DNA of 64,000 nucleotides from Cyclobacteriaceae bacterium (GCA_030584025.1 CP129487.1:558001-622000), one strand, 5' to 3'. Shown: positions 34,268-43,147, counted from the stretch's first letter. The notes: generated from the letters alone by a model not told the origin. Program-made: numbers and translations.

Positions 34268-35624
34268 GATAACACTAACCTTTGCCATACTTACCGGAGT
34301 AACAGTTATCCTGTTGTGTACGGTGGTTTTCTTTCTTGTGAAGAAAAACAAGCAACAGTATTTTGTAAGCCGGCTTAAAGACAGGGCTAGTATTGTTGCG
34401 CCCGATTTGGTGGCTGGTGAAGAGCTGCGGGTGTTTCGGGAAGACCTTGATCCATTATCGGAGGAGCAATATTTTATCATTCCGGTTAATGGGAGTGTAA
34501 AGAACTCGGAAACTCAAGCAAGACCTCAATTGCCTGATTCATTTAATGATCGCGTACTCAGTCAGGGTGAAACATGGGTTGTGAACCAGTATGTATTTCA
34601 TTACGGGCAGTTAGTTTCGCATGAAGGGAAAAAATTTGTGATTGTAGTTTCCGCACGCGATGAACTGGGAAAAGTGCGGCTTTCATTTTTGCGAAATGTG
34701 CTCATCTTCGGCTCAATTGGTTCTATTCTCATCACGGTTGTGGTAGGGCGTTTTTTTGCCAGGCGGGTTATTCAACCGGTTTCGGCTATTACAAAGGAGG
34801 TTAACCGCATCAGCGCTTCAAACCTGCACATGCGTTTACCCATCTCAACTTCATTTGATGAACTTGAGCAACTCAAGCATACCTTTAACGATATGCTTGA
34901 TCGGCTTGAAACATCGTTTGAAATTCAAAGCAATTTCATCAATAACGCTTCGCATGAATTGAAAACACCCATCGCAACCATTATGGCAGAAACGGAGATT
35001 TTGCTTTCAAAGAAACGTGAAATACCCGAGTATGAAGATGCCTTGCGAAACATAAACAAGTATGCCCAGAAGTTGGGTACCCTTACTGAAAGCTTGCTCA
35101 AGCTTACTCAAACCGGGTATGATGGACAAAAGCAAGTGTTGGATATCGTTCGGGTTGATGAGATTTTGCTGGAAGTTTTGGGTGATTTAAATATTCTTTT
35201 TCCGGATAACAAAGTAAACCTGCGCATGGATGATTCTCCGGAGGATGAACTGTTGCTTACCTGGCCTTGCAACCGCCCGCTACTTAGTCTTGCGTTGCTC
35301 AATATTATCGGTAATGCCGTGAAGTATTCAGATAATAAGGAGGTTTTTGTGGTTCTATGTGTTAATGATGAAGCCATTCGTATTACCATCACCGATGTAG
35401 GTATTGGTATTGCTTTGGAAGATGTTCCGCATTTATTTGAGCCTTTCTTTCGTGGCAAAAACGCTGGGCGGTATACCGGGTACGGACTTGGTTTACCGAT
35501 CGCGCAGAAAATAATACGTATTCATGGTGGGGTGTTAAACATTCAGTCAGAGCAAGGTAAAGGAACACTGGCTACCATTTCATTCAATCGGGCTGCATTA
35601 AAAAACGTTAATCTTAATTCTTAG
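34251..35624 (+). CDS. Membrane histidine kinase, HAMP type
   Basis: The start at 34251 (MTTKVKITLTF) gives 457 aa. Two membrane helices (residues 9-30 and 149-170) enclose a periplasmic sensor of about 115 residues with no recognised fold. A HAMP domain follows (about 171-225), then the phosphorylated His235 in NNASHELKTPIATIMAE, the N box IIGNAVKYSDN, G1 ITDVGIGI, F box FFRGKNAG and G2 GYGLGLPIAQK. All catalytic boxes are present. It pairs with the overlapping OmpR-type regulator gene. Confidence 0.94.
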   Translation: MTTKVKITLTFAILTGVTVILLCTVVFFLVKKNKQQYFVSRLKDRASIVAPDLVAGEELRVFREDLDPLSEEQYFIIPVNGSVKNSETQARPQLPDSFNDRVLSQGETWVVNQYVFHYGQLVSHEGKKFVIVVSARDELGKVRLSFLRNVLIFGSIGSILITVVVGRFFARRVIQPVSAITKEVNRISASNLHMRLPISTSFDELEQLKHTFNDMLDRLETSFEIQSNFINNASHELKTPIATIMAETEILLSKKREIPEYEDALRNINKYAQKLGTLTESLLKLTQTGYDGQKQVLDIVRVDEILLEVLGDLNILFPDNKVNLRMDDSPEDELLLTWPCNRPLLSLALLNIIGNAVKYSDNKEVFVVLCVNDEAIRITITDVGIGIALEDVPHLFEPFFRGKNAGRYTGYGLGLPIAQKIIRIHGGVLNIQSEQGKGTLATISFNRAALKNVNLNS

Positions 35625-35672
35625 GATTTTCTAATGTTTGATTAAGGACGCTCTAAGACTGGCGCAGTTTAT

Positions 35673-35688
35673 TGTGATATGTTTCACT
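35673..35688. promoter_or_regulatory. CRP-like palindrome upstream of the universal stress gene
   Basis: TGTGA-TATGTT-TCACT matches the CRP-family consensus TGTGA-N6-TCACA at nine of ten conserved positions. It lies 15 nt before the ATG at 35704. Crp/Fnr-family regulators are common in Bacteroidota, and stress proteins are frequent targets elsewhere. No such regulator is encoded in this window. Confidence 0.4.
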
Positions 35689-35703
35689 TAAACACCTGGT
35701 CTT

Positions 35704-36425
35704 ATGAAAAACGTTCTTATCCCTACAACGCTTAATTCAGATACACTGAAAGCGGTGAAAGCAATTACTGCGAACATGCACAACGGCAATACAAAAATTG
35801 TTTTGCTTTTGTTGTCTGAATGCCTGATGGTATCACAGATTTACTCTTCTCTTCCCGTTCAGCAGGTGAAATTTCATTCGATAAGCGGCAGGTATTGGAT
35901 GAATGCCGCAAGTACACCGAAACCTTTAAGAATGTTTCCTTCCATGTACATCATCAATATGGTGTGTCGGGCCCATTGTTGCGAAACATTATGAATCATT
36001 ACAACATTAACCTCACTGTGCTTTTACCTTCTTATAGGGTGGAAAAGGAATCAGTGCATAAGCAGGCAGTTTCAATCTTAGGAAATTGTTCATGTCCGTT
36101 GTTGTACTTACCTGAAACACTTGAATCACTTGTTTTGGATCAGGCCATTTACCTGGAAAAGGAACCAACCCGGATTTCCATGGAGGAAGTTCAGCGCATG
36201 CTGCGACAGGAGTTTGATATTCGGGTGGTGCGTCAGGCTAAACTTAACGGATACAGCGAAGAGGAACTAAAGCCTGTTTTATCTGAAACAATCGACAAGA
36301 GTAACGTTGGACTGTTGGTTGAAACGCGTAAGCCTCAAAAGCCAGGATGGCGGGTAGCCAACAAAGCGCAAATTTCTTTGGCTGGAAAACTGGGAGTGCC
36401 TGTACTAAGCATTATTGATAATTAG
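35704..36425 (+). pseudogene. Universal stress protein gene with an apparent -1 frameshift
   Basis: Two overlapping frames together make one protein of about 240 aa. The first frame (35704 to about 35820) gives MKNVLIPTTLNSDTLKAVKA and the first helix of a USP domain. The second frame (35820-36425, 201 aa) continues with MPDGITDLLF and runs through a second half with LTVLLPS and CPLLYLPE. The junction is the sequence TCTGAATGCC. Reading one extra A (GAAATG) would fuse the frames cleanly. The second frame has a TGA at 35817-35819, so the shift must occur right there. No slippery heptamer is visible. The cause is either a sequencing or assembly error, a true mutation, or a second protein starting at 35820. 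Confidence 0.7.
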
Positions 36426-36450
36426 CCAGTCGTAGGTAAAAGTTAAAACT

Positions 36451-37383
36451 ATGTTACTTAGAAAAGATATCCCGCTCCGGTATATTCTGGGGAAGATAAA
36501 ATTCGAGTTTGCATTTGTGTCGGTGTATGCGGTTATCATTGGGTTGATTCACAATTACCTGAACATTAACAGTATTACGGTGCCTATAGCTGTACCGGCT
36601 ATTGTGGGTACCATCATATCGCTGTTGTTGGCGTTCCGTTCCAATCAGGCGTACGACAGGTGGTGGGAGGCGCGCATCATCTGGGGCGGAATTGTTAATG
36701 ACTCGCGTACCTTGGTCAGGCAGGTGCTTACCTTTTATGAAGGAGGCGGTGGAGAAGCGCACAGGGATTTTGTGAACCGGTTTGCCGCCCGTCAGATGGC
36801 GTGGTGCTATTCGCTTGGCAGTTTTCTTCGCGGGCAGGATGCACACGTGCCAGCCAAACGATTTCTTACGGATGAGGAATTCCGATTTGTTTCAAAACAC
36901 AGCCACGTTCCAAACGCGATACTGATGCTTCATGGCAGGGAGATACGAACAGCGATGAATGAGGCTAAGTTAAACCGCTATCAGCAGGTAGAAATTGATA
37001 ACACCATTACACGATTGTGTGATGATATGGGGAAATGTGAGCGGATAAAGAACACCATATTTCCAACAACGTATAGTTTGTATATACATTTTGTGCTATA
37101 CCTGTTTGTGTTGTTGTTACCGTTTGGCCTAACCGAATACTTCGGCTTTATTCAGGTTCCGCTGGTAATCACCATTTCATGTGCTTTTTTTCTCATAGAG
37201 AAGATGGCAATTCATTTGCAGGACCCGTTTGAAAATAAGCCTACTGATACTCCGCTAACAACCATAGCCCGTAACATTGAAATAAACCTACGGCATATGG
37301 TTAGCGAGTTCAATCAGGAGGTTGACATGAAAAAAATTGACATCGAGTTGCCAAAAATGCAGGGCTCGTATTATGTTTTATAA
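36451..37383 (+). CDS. Bestrophin-family anion channel
   Basis: The 310-aa membrane protein matches the prokaryotic bestrophin family (UPF0187). The pattern includes LLLAFRSNQAYDRWWEAR near residue 70 and TIFPTTYSLYIHFVLYLF near residue 210. Prokaryotic bestrophins are pentameric ion channels of the inner membrane; the Klebsiella homologue conducts cations while eukaryotic ones conduct chloride. Ion choice cannot be read here. It follows the universal stress gene by 25 nt in the same direction. Confidence 0.9.
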   Translation: MLLRKDIPLRYILGKIKFEFAFVSVYAVIIGLIHNYLNINSITVPIAVPAIVGTIISLLLAFRSNQAYDRWWEARIIWGGIVNDSRTLVRQVLTFYEGGGGEAHRDFVNRFAARQMAWCYSLGSFLRGQDAHVPAKRFLTDEEFRFVSKHSHVPNAILMLHGREIRTAMNEAKLNRYQQVEIDNTITRLCDDMGKCERIKNTIFPTTYSLYIHFVLYLFVLLLPFGLTEYFGFIQVPLVITISCAFFLIEKMAIHLQDPFENKPTDTPLTTIARNIEINLRHMVSEFNQEVDMKKIDIELPKMQGSYYVL

Positions 37384-37543
37384 ATGCAACGTAACTTTTG
37401 TCAGTTAATATGTTTATGAACCGGTCAGGTCTGATTATTGAAATTATGCTAATTGAAGGGTTTGTCTTGAAATTGAATAATATAATTTGGCTACTTTTTT
37501 AAGGCAGCCCTTCACTTTTTCTAGGTTTAATAAGTAGGGTAAT

Positions 37544-37645
37544 ATGGGAGTTTTTGCGTTGATGATGTTTTGTACTACAATAATTTCTGCAGGAATCTTT
37601 TATCTGCTTTATAAGTGGATTTTTCGGGAGTTTAGAGAAGAGTAA
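37544..37645 (+). CDS. Possible 33-aa single-helix membrane peptide
   Basis: The frame from ATG 37544 gives MGVFALMMFCTTIISAGIFY followed by a short basic end LLYKWIFREFREE. One membrane helix with a charged C-terminus is a plausible small-protein layout. There is no recognisable family and no clear promoter, so it may be chance. It sits in the 288-bp gap between bestrophin and the convergent methyltransferase gene; the rest of this gap shows nothing I can name. Confidence 0.3.
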   Translation: MGVFALMMFCTTIISAGIFYLLYKWIFREFREE

Positions 37646-37671
37646 CAAGGTGTTACATGTAAAAATACCGG

Positions 37672-38466
37672 CTACTTTTTAACTCCACGCTGCCTCCTGG
37701 CCTCAAATACCACTACGGCACACGAAGTAGAAACATTCATCGAATCAATTTTACCCTGCATGGGAATAATGATGTTGGCCGTAGAATTTTTTACCCATAC
37801 ATCAGAAAGTCCCGTAGCCTCGGTGCCCATCACAATCGCACAAGGTTTTGTAAAATCAGTTTGATCATAGGGCTTGGATGCTTTCAGGTAGGTACAGTAA
37901 ATGTTGATGGAATTTTTCTTCAACCAGGTAATGGTTTCTTCACTGCTGGCAGATGCAATCTGACTGGTAAACACGCATCCCAAACTCGACCGGATAACAT
38001 TCGGGTTGTAAAAATCCGTTTGTGGATCGCAGCAGATTACTGCATCCACACCGGCTGCATCGGCTGTGCGAAGAATGGCCCCGAGGTTCCCCGGTTTTTC
38101 AACGGCTTCTAGTATAAGTACGAGAGGTGTTGCGCTAAGTTTGATTTGTTCAAGCCCATGTACTTTCATTTCTGCAACGGCAATCGCACCACCTGAATTT
38201 TCGCGAACGGCAATTTTATCGAACACTTCTTTCGATACAGGAATGAGCAGTTTATCCTGTATACCAAGCGATGTCAGTTCGTCAGGCCCGATCAACTCAT
38301 CGCAAAAAAACAAGTTGCCGATTTTGTACCCAGCCTCCAGCGCAAATTGGATTTCTTTTTTTCCCTCAATGATAAAAAGCTGCTGTTTTCTGCGCTCCCG
38401 GGGTTTCTCAAGCGCAAGCAGACTTTTAATTTTTGGATTTTGCGTGCTGGTTATCCGGAAATGCAT
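37672..38466 (-). CDS. SpoU/TrmH-family RNA 2'-O-methyltransferase
   Basis: The 264-aa protein has an N-terminal substrate-binding domain (FIIEGKKEIQFALEAGYKI) and a C-terminal SPOUT knot. The three SPOUT motifs are visible: LEAVEKPGNLGAILRTADAA, IVMGTEATGLS and MNVSTSCAVVVFEARRQR. It should methylate a ribose in rRNA or tRNA; which site is not decided by the sequence. It is monocistronic and divergent from the next methyltransferase gene. Confidence 0.92.
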   Translation of the reverse strand: MHFRITSTQNPKIKSLLALEKPRERRKQQLFIIEGKKEIQFALEAGYKIGNLFFCDELIGPDELTSLGIQDKLLIPVSKEVFDKIAVRENSGGAIAVAEMKVHGLEQIKLSATPLVLILEAVEKPGNLGAILRTADAAGVDAVICCDPQTDFYNPNVIRSSLGCVFTSQIASASSEETITWLKKNSINIYCTYLKASKPYDQTDFTKPCAIVMGTEATGLSDVWVKNSTANIIIPMQGKIDSMNVSTSCAVVVFEARRQRGVKK

Positions 38467-38469
38467 TGT

Positions 38470-38600
38470 GTTTAAGGTTCTGAAGTTTAACGTCTAAAGT
38501 TATCCTAAAATAATAATTAAAGAATCTTGCTATTTTATTGGGTCAAAACTTTAAACTTTGAACCTGAAATCTTGAATATCATATCTTGAACTTGAAACTA
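38470..38600. repeat. Degenerate TTGAA-rich intergenic repeat
   Basis: The stretch from about 38540 reads as spaced copies of CTTGAA/TTTGAA/CCTGAA, and a loosely inverted counterpart (GTTCTGAAGTTTAA) lies near 38473-38490. Such degenerate tandem patterns recur between genes in Bacteroidota genomes. It contains the TTG start region of the downstream methyltransferase gene. Confidence 0.4.
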
Positions 38601-39485
38601 CTTCACCCCGCCTCCTGGAAAGACTATGAACTCATCGACTCTGGTGAGGGTCAGAAACTTGAGCGTTTTGGAAAGTATGTACTTATCCGGCCTGAACCGC
38701 AAGCCATCTGGTCGCGGGTTTTGTCTGAAAAGGAGTGGAACAATACGGCTAACGCCCGGTTTGATCGGGAGCAAAAGGATAAGTTTCGGTTTAGTGATGA
38801 GGTGAAAGGCGGCTGGACACGCAGTAAAGGAATGCCCGAGAGTTGGCAGGTGAATTATAATTACGGTGAATTGAATTTAACACTGCGGCTGGCGCTCACC
38901 AGTTTTGGTCACGTAGGTGTTTTTCCTGAGCAAGGTGAAAATTGGAATTTTATTTATGACACGATTACGAGTTGGAAAAGTGAACGAGCCCGTGTGTTGA
39001 ATTTATTTGCCTACACAGGAGCAGCTTCAGTAGTAGCGCGTTCAGTCGGAGCAGAAGTAACGCATGTTGATGCCTCGCGACCAGGTTTAAACTGGGCCAA
39101 TCAAAATATGCAGATGAATCAGTTAACGGATATTCGGTGGGTGTATGAAGATGCCTTTAAGTTTGTAAGACGCGAGGTGAAGCGCGGAAATAAATACAAT
39201 GGTATCATCATGGATCCACCACCATACGGCCGCGGCCCGGAAGGAGAGAAGTGGACCTTGCAGGAGCAACTGAACGAATTAGTACGCATGAGCAGTGAAT
39301 TGCTGGAAGAGAAAAACAGATTTTTTATTCTGAGTATGTACGCGGTCGGACTTTCTTCTTTGGTGGGATTAAACGTAGCCAAGACACATTTTGGAAATCA
39401 GGTCTATGAATCCGGAGAGTTCTTTTTGAAGTCGACCCAAAACAGGGATTTACCCATGGGTACATTTTTGCGTTTTCGTTCTTAA
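38586..39485 (+). CDS. Class I rRNA methyltransferase, RlmI/RlmK-like
   Basis: The 299-aa protein starts at a TTG (38586), or at a second TTG six bases later; no ATG is available close by. The S-adenosylmethionine site shows VLNLFAYTGAASVVARSVGA and an acidic residue in THVDASRPGLNWA. The catalytic motif is IIMDPPPYGRG. It resembles the catalytic part of RlmI/RlmK enzymes that methylate 23S rRNA, but lacks an N-terminal PUA domain. The substrate is inferred from family. The start codon lies in repeat-like sequence, which makes the exact start uncertain. Confidence 0.87.
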   Translation: MNLKLLHPASWKDYELIDSGEGQKLERFGKYVLIRPEPQAIWSRVLSEKEWNNTANARFDREQKDKFRFSDEVKGGWTRSKGMPESWQVNYNYGELNLTLRLALTSFGHVGVFPEQGENWNFIYDTITSWKSERARVLNLFAYTGAASVVARSVGAEVTHVDASRPGLNWANQNMQMNQLTDIRWVYEDAFKFVRREVKRGNKYNGIIMDPPPYGRGPEGEKWTLQEQLNELVRMSSELLEEKNRFFILSMYAVGLSSLVGLNVAKTHFGNQVYESGEFFLKSTQNRDLPMGTFLRFRS

Positions 39486-39533
39486 CGATGAAACTAATTT
39501 CTTTCGGTAGTCATCCTTATTAAAATTCCGATT

Positions 39534-40211
39534 GTGCTCCGAATCCTGATCTTCAGTGGTTTATTGATTTCGTTTGCCGGCTATTCACAGCGGCTCTATC
39601 GGGGTATTGTGGTTGATTCGGTGAGTATGAAAAACATTCCTGACGTTCATGTTTCAATCAAGAATACATCACGCGGAATTTTTGCTGATCCGGATGGCAG
39701 CTTTCAAATCGTGGCGCGTGCCACCGATACCTTAATCTTTACCAGCCTTGGGTATACACCGGTGTTGCTTCCCTTGCTTTTCCAGGAAGATGTGATGATG
39801 GTGTTGATGAAAGAAAATGTTCAGATGTTAGCCAATATTGTAGTGCGTTCAACACGACTCTATCCAAACAAAGTAATGGATCAAACCAAGGCCGAGCCAA
39901 AAAAGATGGATGCTTTTGATGCGGTAATGTCGCCCATTGATTATTTCTTCTGGCGTGAAGAGCGCGACCGCAGAAAATTAGCGAAGTACATACGGGAAAA
40001 TAATCGTACACAAACCTACCGGCAGGTAGTGCTCGATCCTGACGTTACCAAGATCATGATGGAAACGTATAAGATCAGTGAGGATAAATACTATGCCTTA
40101 TTATCTCAGTTCAATGAAAGAAATGTTCATGTTCACTATTTTACTGATCCGGATGCCATCATGGAAGAACTGCATACTTTTATTGAAACTGCGCTTGAAA
40201 AAGAGAAGTGA
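39534..40211 (+). CDS. Secreted protein with carboxypeptidase-like regulatory domain
   Basis: The 225-aa protein starts at GTG 39534, with a signal peptide (about residues 1-19, ending GYSQ). Residues 20-95 form a CarboxypepD_reg-like beta sandwich (GIVVDSVSMKNIPDVHVSIK, then DPDGSFQIVA), as at the N-terminus of TonB-dependent receptors, but no plug or barrel follows. The remainder is polar and helical (FFWREERDRRKLAKYIREN). It is probably periplasmic. I cannot assign a function. The next gene is separated by a three-way-junction repeat. Confidence 0.82.
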   Translation: MLRILIFSGLLISFAGYSQRLYRGIVVDSVSMKNIPDVHVSIKNTSRGIFADPDGSFQIVARATDTLIFTSLGYTPVLLPLLFQEDVMMVLMKENVQMLANIVVRSTRLYPNKVMDQTKAEPKKMDAFDAVMSPIDYFFWREERDRRKLAKYIRENNRTQTYRQVVLDPDVTKIMMETYKISEDKYYALLSQFNERNVHVHYFTDPDAIMEELHTFIETALEKEK

Positions 40212-40233
40212 GTATGATCTCATTGGAATTTTG

Positions 40234-40285
40234 ACCACCCCGGCCTTCGGCCACCCCTCCTTGTAAAGGAGGGGCCAGGGGTGGT
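40234..40285. repeat. Dispersed-repeat-like three-way-junction element
   Basis: The outer arms ACCACCCC (40234-40241) and GGGGTGGT (40278-40285) enclose two hairpins: GGCC-TTC-GGCC (40242-40252) and CCCCTCCTT-GTA-AAGGAGGGG (40254-40274). All three stems are perfect. The sequence resembles REP-like palindromes scattered between genes in many Bacteroidota genomes. It may also act as a terminator for the upstream gene. Confidence 0.75.
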
Positions 40286-40342
40286 TGACTTACCACAAAC
40301 AGTACCAGAAACCAGATTAGCCAGAATCTTTGAACCGCCACC

Positions 40343-40372
40343 TTATTCCTAGCGTTTTCATGCGTATCTTTG
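40343..40372 (+). promoter_or_regulatory. Promoter of typA
   Basis: TATCTTTG (40365-40372) is a perfect -7 element. TTA rather than TTG lies 19 nt upstream (40343-40345). The transcript would start near 40376, leaving a leader of about 57 nt before typA. Confidence 0.7.
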
Positions 40373-40432
40373 CGCCCTTAAATGAAGCCCTAAGCGGGTA
40401 AAAAGCAGAAAACAAGCAGAATTCAAAGGTTT

Positions 40433-42253
40433 ATGGACGTTAACAAAATCAGGAACATCGCCATTATTGCTCACGTTGACCACGGTAAGACTACCCTGGT
40501 AGATAAATTATTGCATGCCGGGCATTTGTTCCAGGCCCACGAAAATCCGGGCGAACTCATTATGGACAGCAACGAACTGGAACGCGAACGCGGAATTACG
40601 ATTCTTGCCAAGAACGTTTCGGTGCGCTATAAAGACTATAAAATCAACATTATTGACACTCCGGGCCACAGCGATTTTGGTGGAGAAGTGGAACGCGTGC
40701 TTAACATGGCCGATGGTTGCTTGTTATTGGTGGATGCGTTTGAAGGTCCGATGCCGCAAACACGTTTTGTGTTGCAAAAGGCATTACAACTGGGCTTAAA
40801 GCCAATCGTGGTTATCAATAAAGTGGATAAGAAAAATTGTACACCGGATGAAGTACACGAGCAGGTTTTCGACCTGATGTTTTCCTTGGATGCTACAGAA
40901 GAGCAGCTTGATTTCCCGACCTACTATGGTTCGGCCAAGCAAGGTTGGATGAGCACCGATTGGAAACAACCCTCTCCGGATATTACACCTTTGCTGGATG
41001 GAATTATCCAGTACATTCCTTCACCAAAGAAGGAGGTAGGTACACCGCAAATGCTCATTACATCGCTTGAATACTCATCATACATCGGTCGTGTAGCCAT
41101 CGGCCGTATGCACCGTGGCGAATTGAAAGCCGGTCAGTCAGTAGCCTTGGTAAAGCGCGATGGTAAAACGATAGTGAAAGCGAAAATTAAAGACCTTTAT
41201 GTATTTGAAGGTTTTGAGAAGCAAAAAGTAGAATCAGTTTCGTCTGGTGAAATCTGTGCGATTGTTGGCCTGGAAGGTTTTGAAATTGGTGATACCGTTA
41301 CCGATCCGGAAAAGCCTGAAGCATTAAAATCAATTGCGATTGATGAGCCTACCATGAGTATGTTGTTTACCATCAACAACTCACCGTTTTATGGTAAGGA
41401 AGGTAAGTTTGTTACTTCACGCCACATCAAAGAAAGATTGGATAAAGAGTTAGAGAAAAATCTGGCGTTGCGCGTGTTGGATACGGGTTCTGCTGATAGC
41501 TTCATGGTGTACGGCCGTGGTGTATTGCACTTGTCGGTGTTGATTGAAACTATGCGCAGGGAAGGTTATGAGTTACAGATCGGTCAGCCGCAGGTAATTT
41601 ACCGAGAGATTGATGGTGTTAAATGCGAGCCAGTTGAAGAACTGACCATCGATTTACCTGAAACCGATGCCGGTAAAGCCATTGAAACGGTTTCTGTCCG
41701 CAAGGGTGAAATGACCAACATGGAACCGAAAGGAGACCGGATGATTTTAAAATTCATCATTCCTTCACGTGGCATTATCGGACTAAGAAATTATTTGCTG
41801 AACGTAACAGCCGGTGAAGCGATTGTTACACACCGTTTCAAGGAATATCAACCGTACAAAGGTGAAATTCCTGGCCGTATCAACGGCTCACTGATTGTTA
41901 TGGAAGAAGGGGAAGCAATCCCATACAGCTTGCACAACTTGCAAGATCGTGGTAAGTTTTTTATCGATCCGGGAGAACCCGTTTACGAAGGTCAGGTAAT
42001 TGGCGAACACAGCCGCGGTGGCGATCTGGTAATCAACGTTACCAAAACCAAAAAGCTAACCAACATCCGTGCTTCTGGTTCAGATGAAAAAATGCGGATT
42101 GCTCCGGCTATTAAATTTTCACTGGAAGAAGCATTGGAATATATTCAGTCGGATGAATACGTGGAGGTTACACCCAAATCGATTCGACTGCGTAAAATTT
42201 ACCTGAAAGAAAACGACCGCAAACGCGAACGCAACAAAGCAGTAGCAGTATGA
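40433..42253 (+). CDS. typA: Ribosome-associated GTPase TypA/BipA
   Basis: The 606-aa translational GTPase has G1 AHVDHGKTTL, switch I region ERERGITILAKNVS, G3 DTPGHSDFGGEV and G4 VINKVDKK, followed by the beta-barrel domains and the BipA-specific C-terminal region (IPSRGIIGLRNYLLN). Length is normal. TypA binds the ribosome near the EF-G site and supports 50S assembly and growth at low temperature or under stress. It has its own promoter and its stop codon overlaps the start of the downstream TPR gene as ATGA. Confidence 0.97.
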   Translation: MDVNKIRNIAIIAHVDHGKTTLVDKLLHAGHLFQAHENPGELIMDSNELERERGITILAKNVSVRYKDYKINIIDTPGHSDFGGEVERVLNMADGCLLLVDAFEGPMPQTRFVLQKALQLGLKPIVVINKVDKKNCTPDEVHEQVFDLMFSLDATEEQLDFPTYYGSAKQGWMSTDWKQPSPDITPLLDGIIQYIPSPKKEVGTPQMLITSLEYSSYIGRVAIGRMHRGELKAGQSVALVKRDGKTIVKAKIKDLYVFEGFEKQKVESVSSGEICAIVGLEGFEIGDTVTDPEKPEALKSIAIDEPTMSMLFTINNSPFYGKEGKFVTSRHIKERLDKELEKNLALRVLDTGSADSFMVYGRGVLHLSVLIETMRREGYELQIGQPQVIYREIDGVKCEPVEELTIDLPETDAGKAIETVSVRKGEMTNMEPKGDRMILKFIIPSRGIIGLRNYLLNVTAGEAIVTHRFKEYQPYKGEIPGRINGSLIVMEEGEAIPYSLHNLQDRGKFFIDPGEPVYEGQVIGEHSRGGDLVINVTKTKKLTNIRASGSDEKMRIAPAIKFSLEEALEYIQSDEYVEVTPKSIRLRKIYLKENDRKRERNKAVAV

Positions 42254-43089
42254 GGCTAATTGCCTGCATCGGAATTTTCTTATTTACCATTTCATTGACT
42301 TTCGGGCAATCGAAGCCAACGAAAGCTCAATTGGCTGAAGCCTTGGGAGATACCCTTGCCCAGCAGGAAAATTTTTCAGAGGCACTCAAGCAATACGCAA
42401 AAGTCATCAAGGCAACCAAACTCAAAACCAAAGAAGATCGCAAGATTCTTTACAAGCGTGCACTGTGCTTGTTTTATCTGGGTGAGTATGAGAAGGCGTT
42501 GAGCGACCTGAATGTTTTCATTCCGGAAAACGAAGATGCTCCACGTGCCCGACTGTTTCGTGCCTTTGTGTATCGCGAGTTGGATGATCTGGAAAATCAA
42601 TTGGCCGATATTCAATACGTTATTGAGCAGGATCCCATGAACCCGGACTTACTGAAATGGGAAGCCGGCTTATTGGTAGAGATGGGTATGAATGAAGAAG
42701 CTGTAGTGGCGTTAAAGAATATCAAACAGTGGGGTACAGATGCGGAGGTCGAGTTTTACCTGGGTCTGGCTTATTACGGGGTAAACAATGCCGATAGTGC
42801 TATTTTTCATTTTGATGAGGCCATTGCCATAAATGGTGGCTTTGTTCCGGCTTATACCTATGCCGGGGCGCTTTGCCTCGAAGAAGGAGCTTATGAGTTA
42901 GCCCTAACGTATATCAACCTGGCCTTACGGTTGGAGGCCGACAATCCGCAATTGCTCTTTTATAAAGGAATTGCCTTGGTGGAGATGGGAAAGAAGGATG
43001 AGGGTTGCAGCTGCCTGAACCGCGCTTTTTACAAGGGCGTTGATGATGCCGGGGGCTACCTGGAAGAGTTTTGCTTTGATGCAGAATAA
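42250..43089 (+). CDS. Exported tetratricopeptide repeat protein
   Basis: The 279-aa protein has a signal peptide (about residues 1-20, ending LTFGQ) and then five or six TPR units from residue 24 to the end, such as ALCLFYLGEYEKALSDLNVF and EFYLGLAYYGVNNADSAIFH. No enzyme domain is present. It is probably periplasmic and scaffolds other proteins. Its ATG overlaps the typA stop by 4 nt, so expression follows typA, although a functional link is not evident. Confidence 0.88.
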   Translation: MRLIACIGIFLFTISLTFGQSKPTKAQLAEALGDTLAQQENFSEALKQYAKVIKATKLKTKEDRKILYKRALCLFYLGEYEKALSDLNVFIPENEDAPRARLFRAFVYRELDDLENQLADIQYVIEQDPMNPDLLKWEAGLLVEMGMNEEAVVALKNIKQWGTDAEVEFYLGLAYYGVNNADSAIFHFDEAIAINGGFVPAYTYAGALCLEEGAYELALTYINLALRLEADNPQLLFYKGIALVEMGKKDEGCSCLNRAFYKGVDDAGGYLEEFCFDAE

Positions 43090-43114
43090 GGGGGGATAAT
43101 TCGCCCTGTTCTGC

Positions 43115-43144
43115 TTGCTGACTGACTTTGCCCTGCTATTTTTG
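43115..43144 (+). promoter_or_regulatory. guaA promoter next to the start codon
   Basis: TTG (43115-43117), exactly 19 nt, then TATTTTTG (43137-43144) form a full promoter. The ATG of guaA begins at 43148, only 3 nt after the -7 element. If the last G of the element is at about -4, transcription begins on the A of the ATG and the mRNA would be leaderless. Confidence 0.65.
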
Positions 43145-43147
43145 CAC

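Noticed and set aside
35704..35994. 96-aa frame as a separate gene
   Set aside because: After about residue 39 it loses USP character and overlaps the better-supported second frame; treated as one frameshifted gene.
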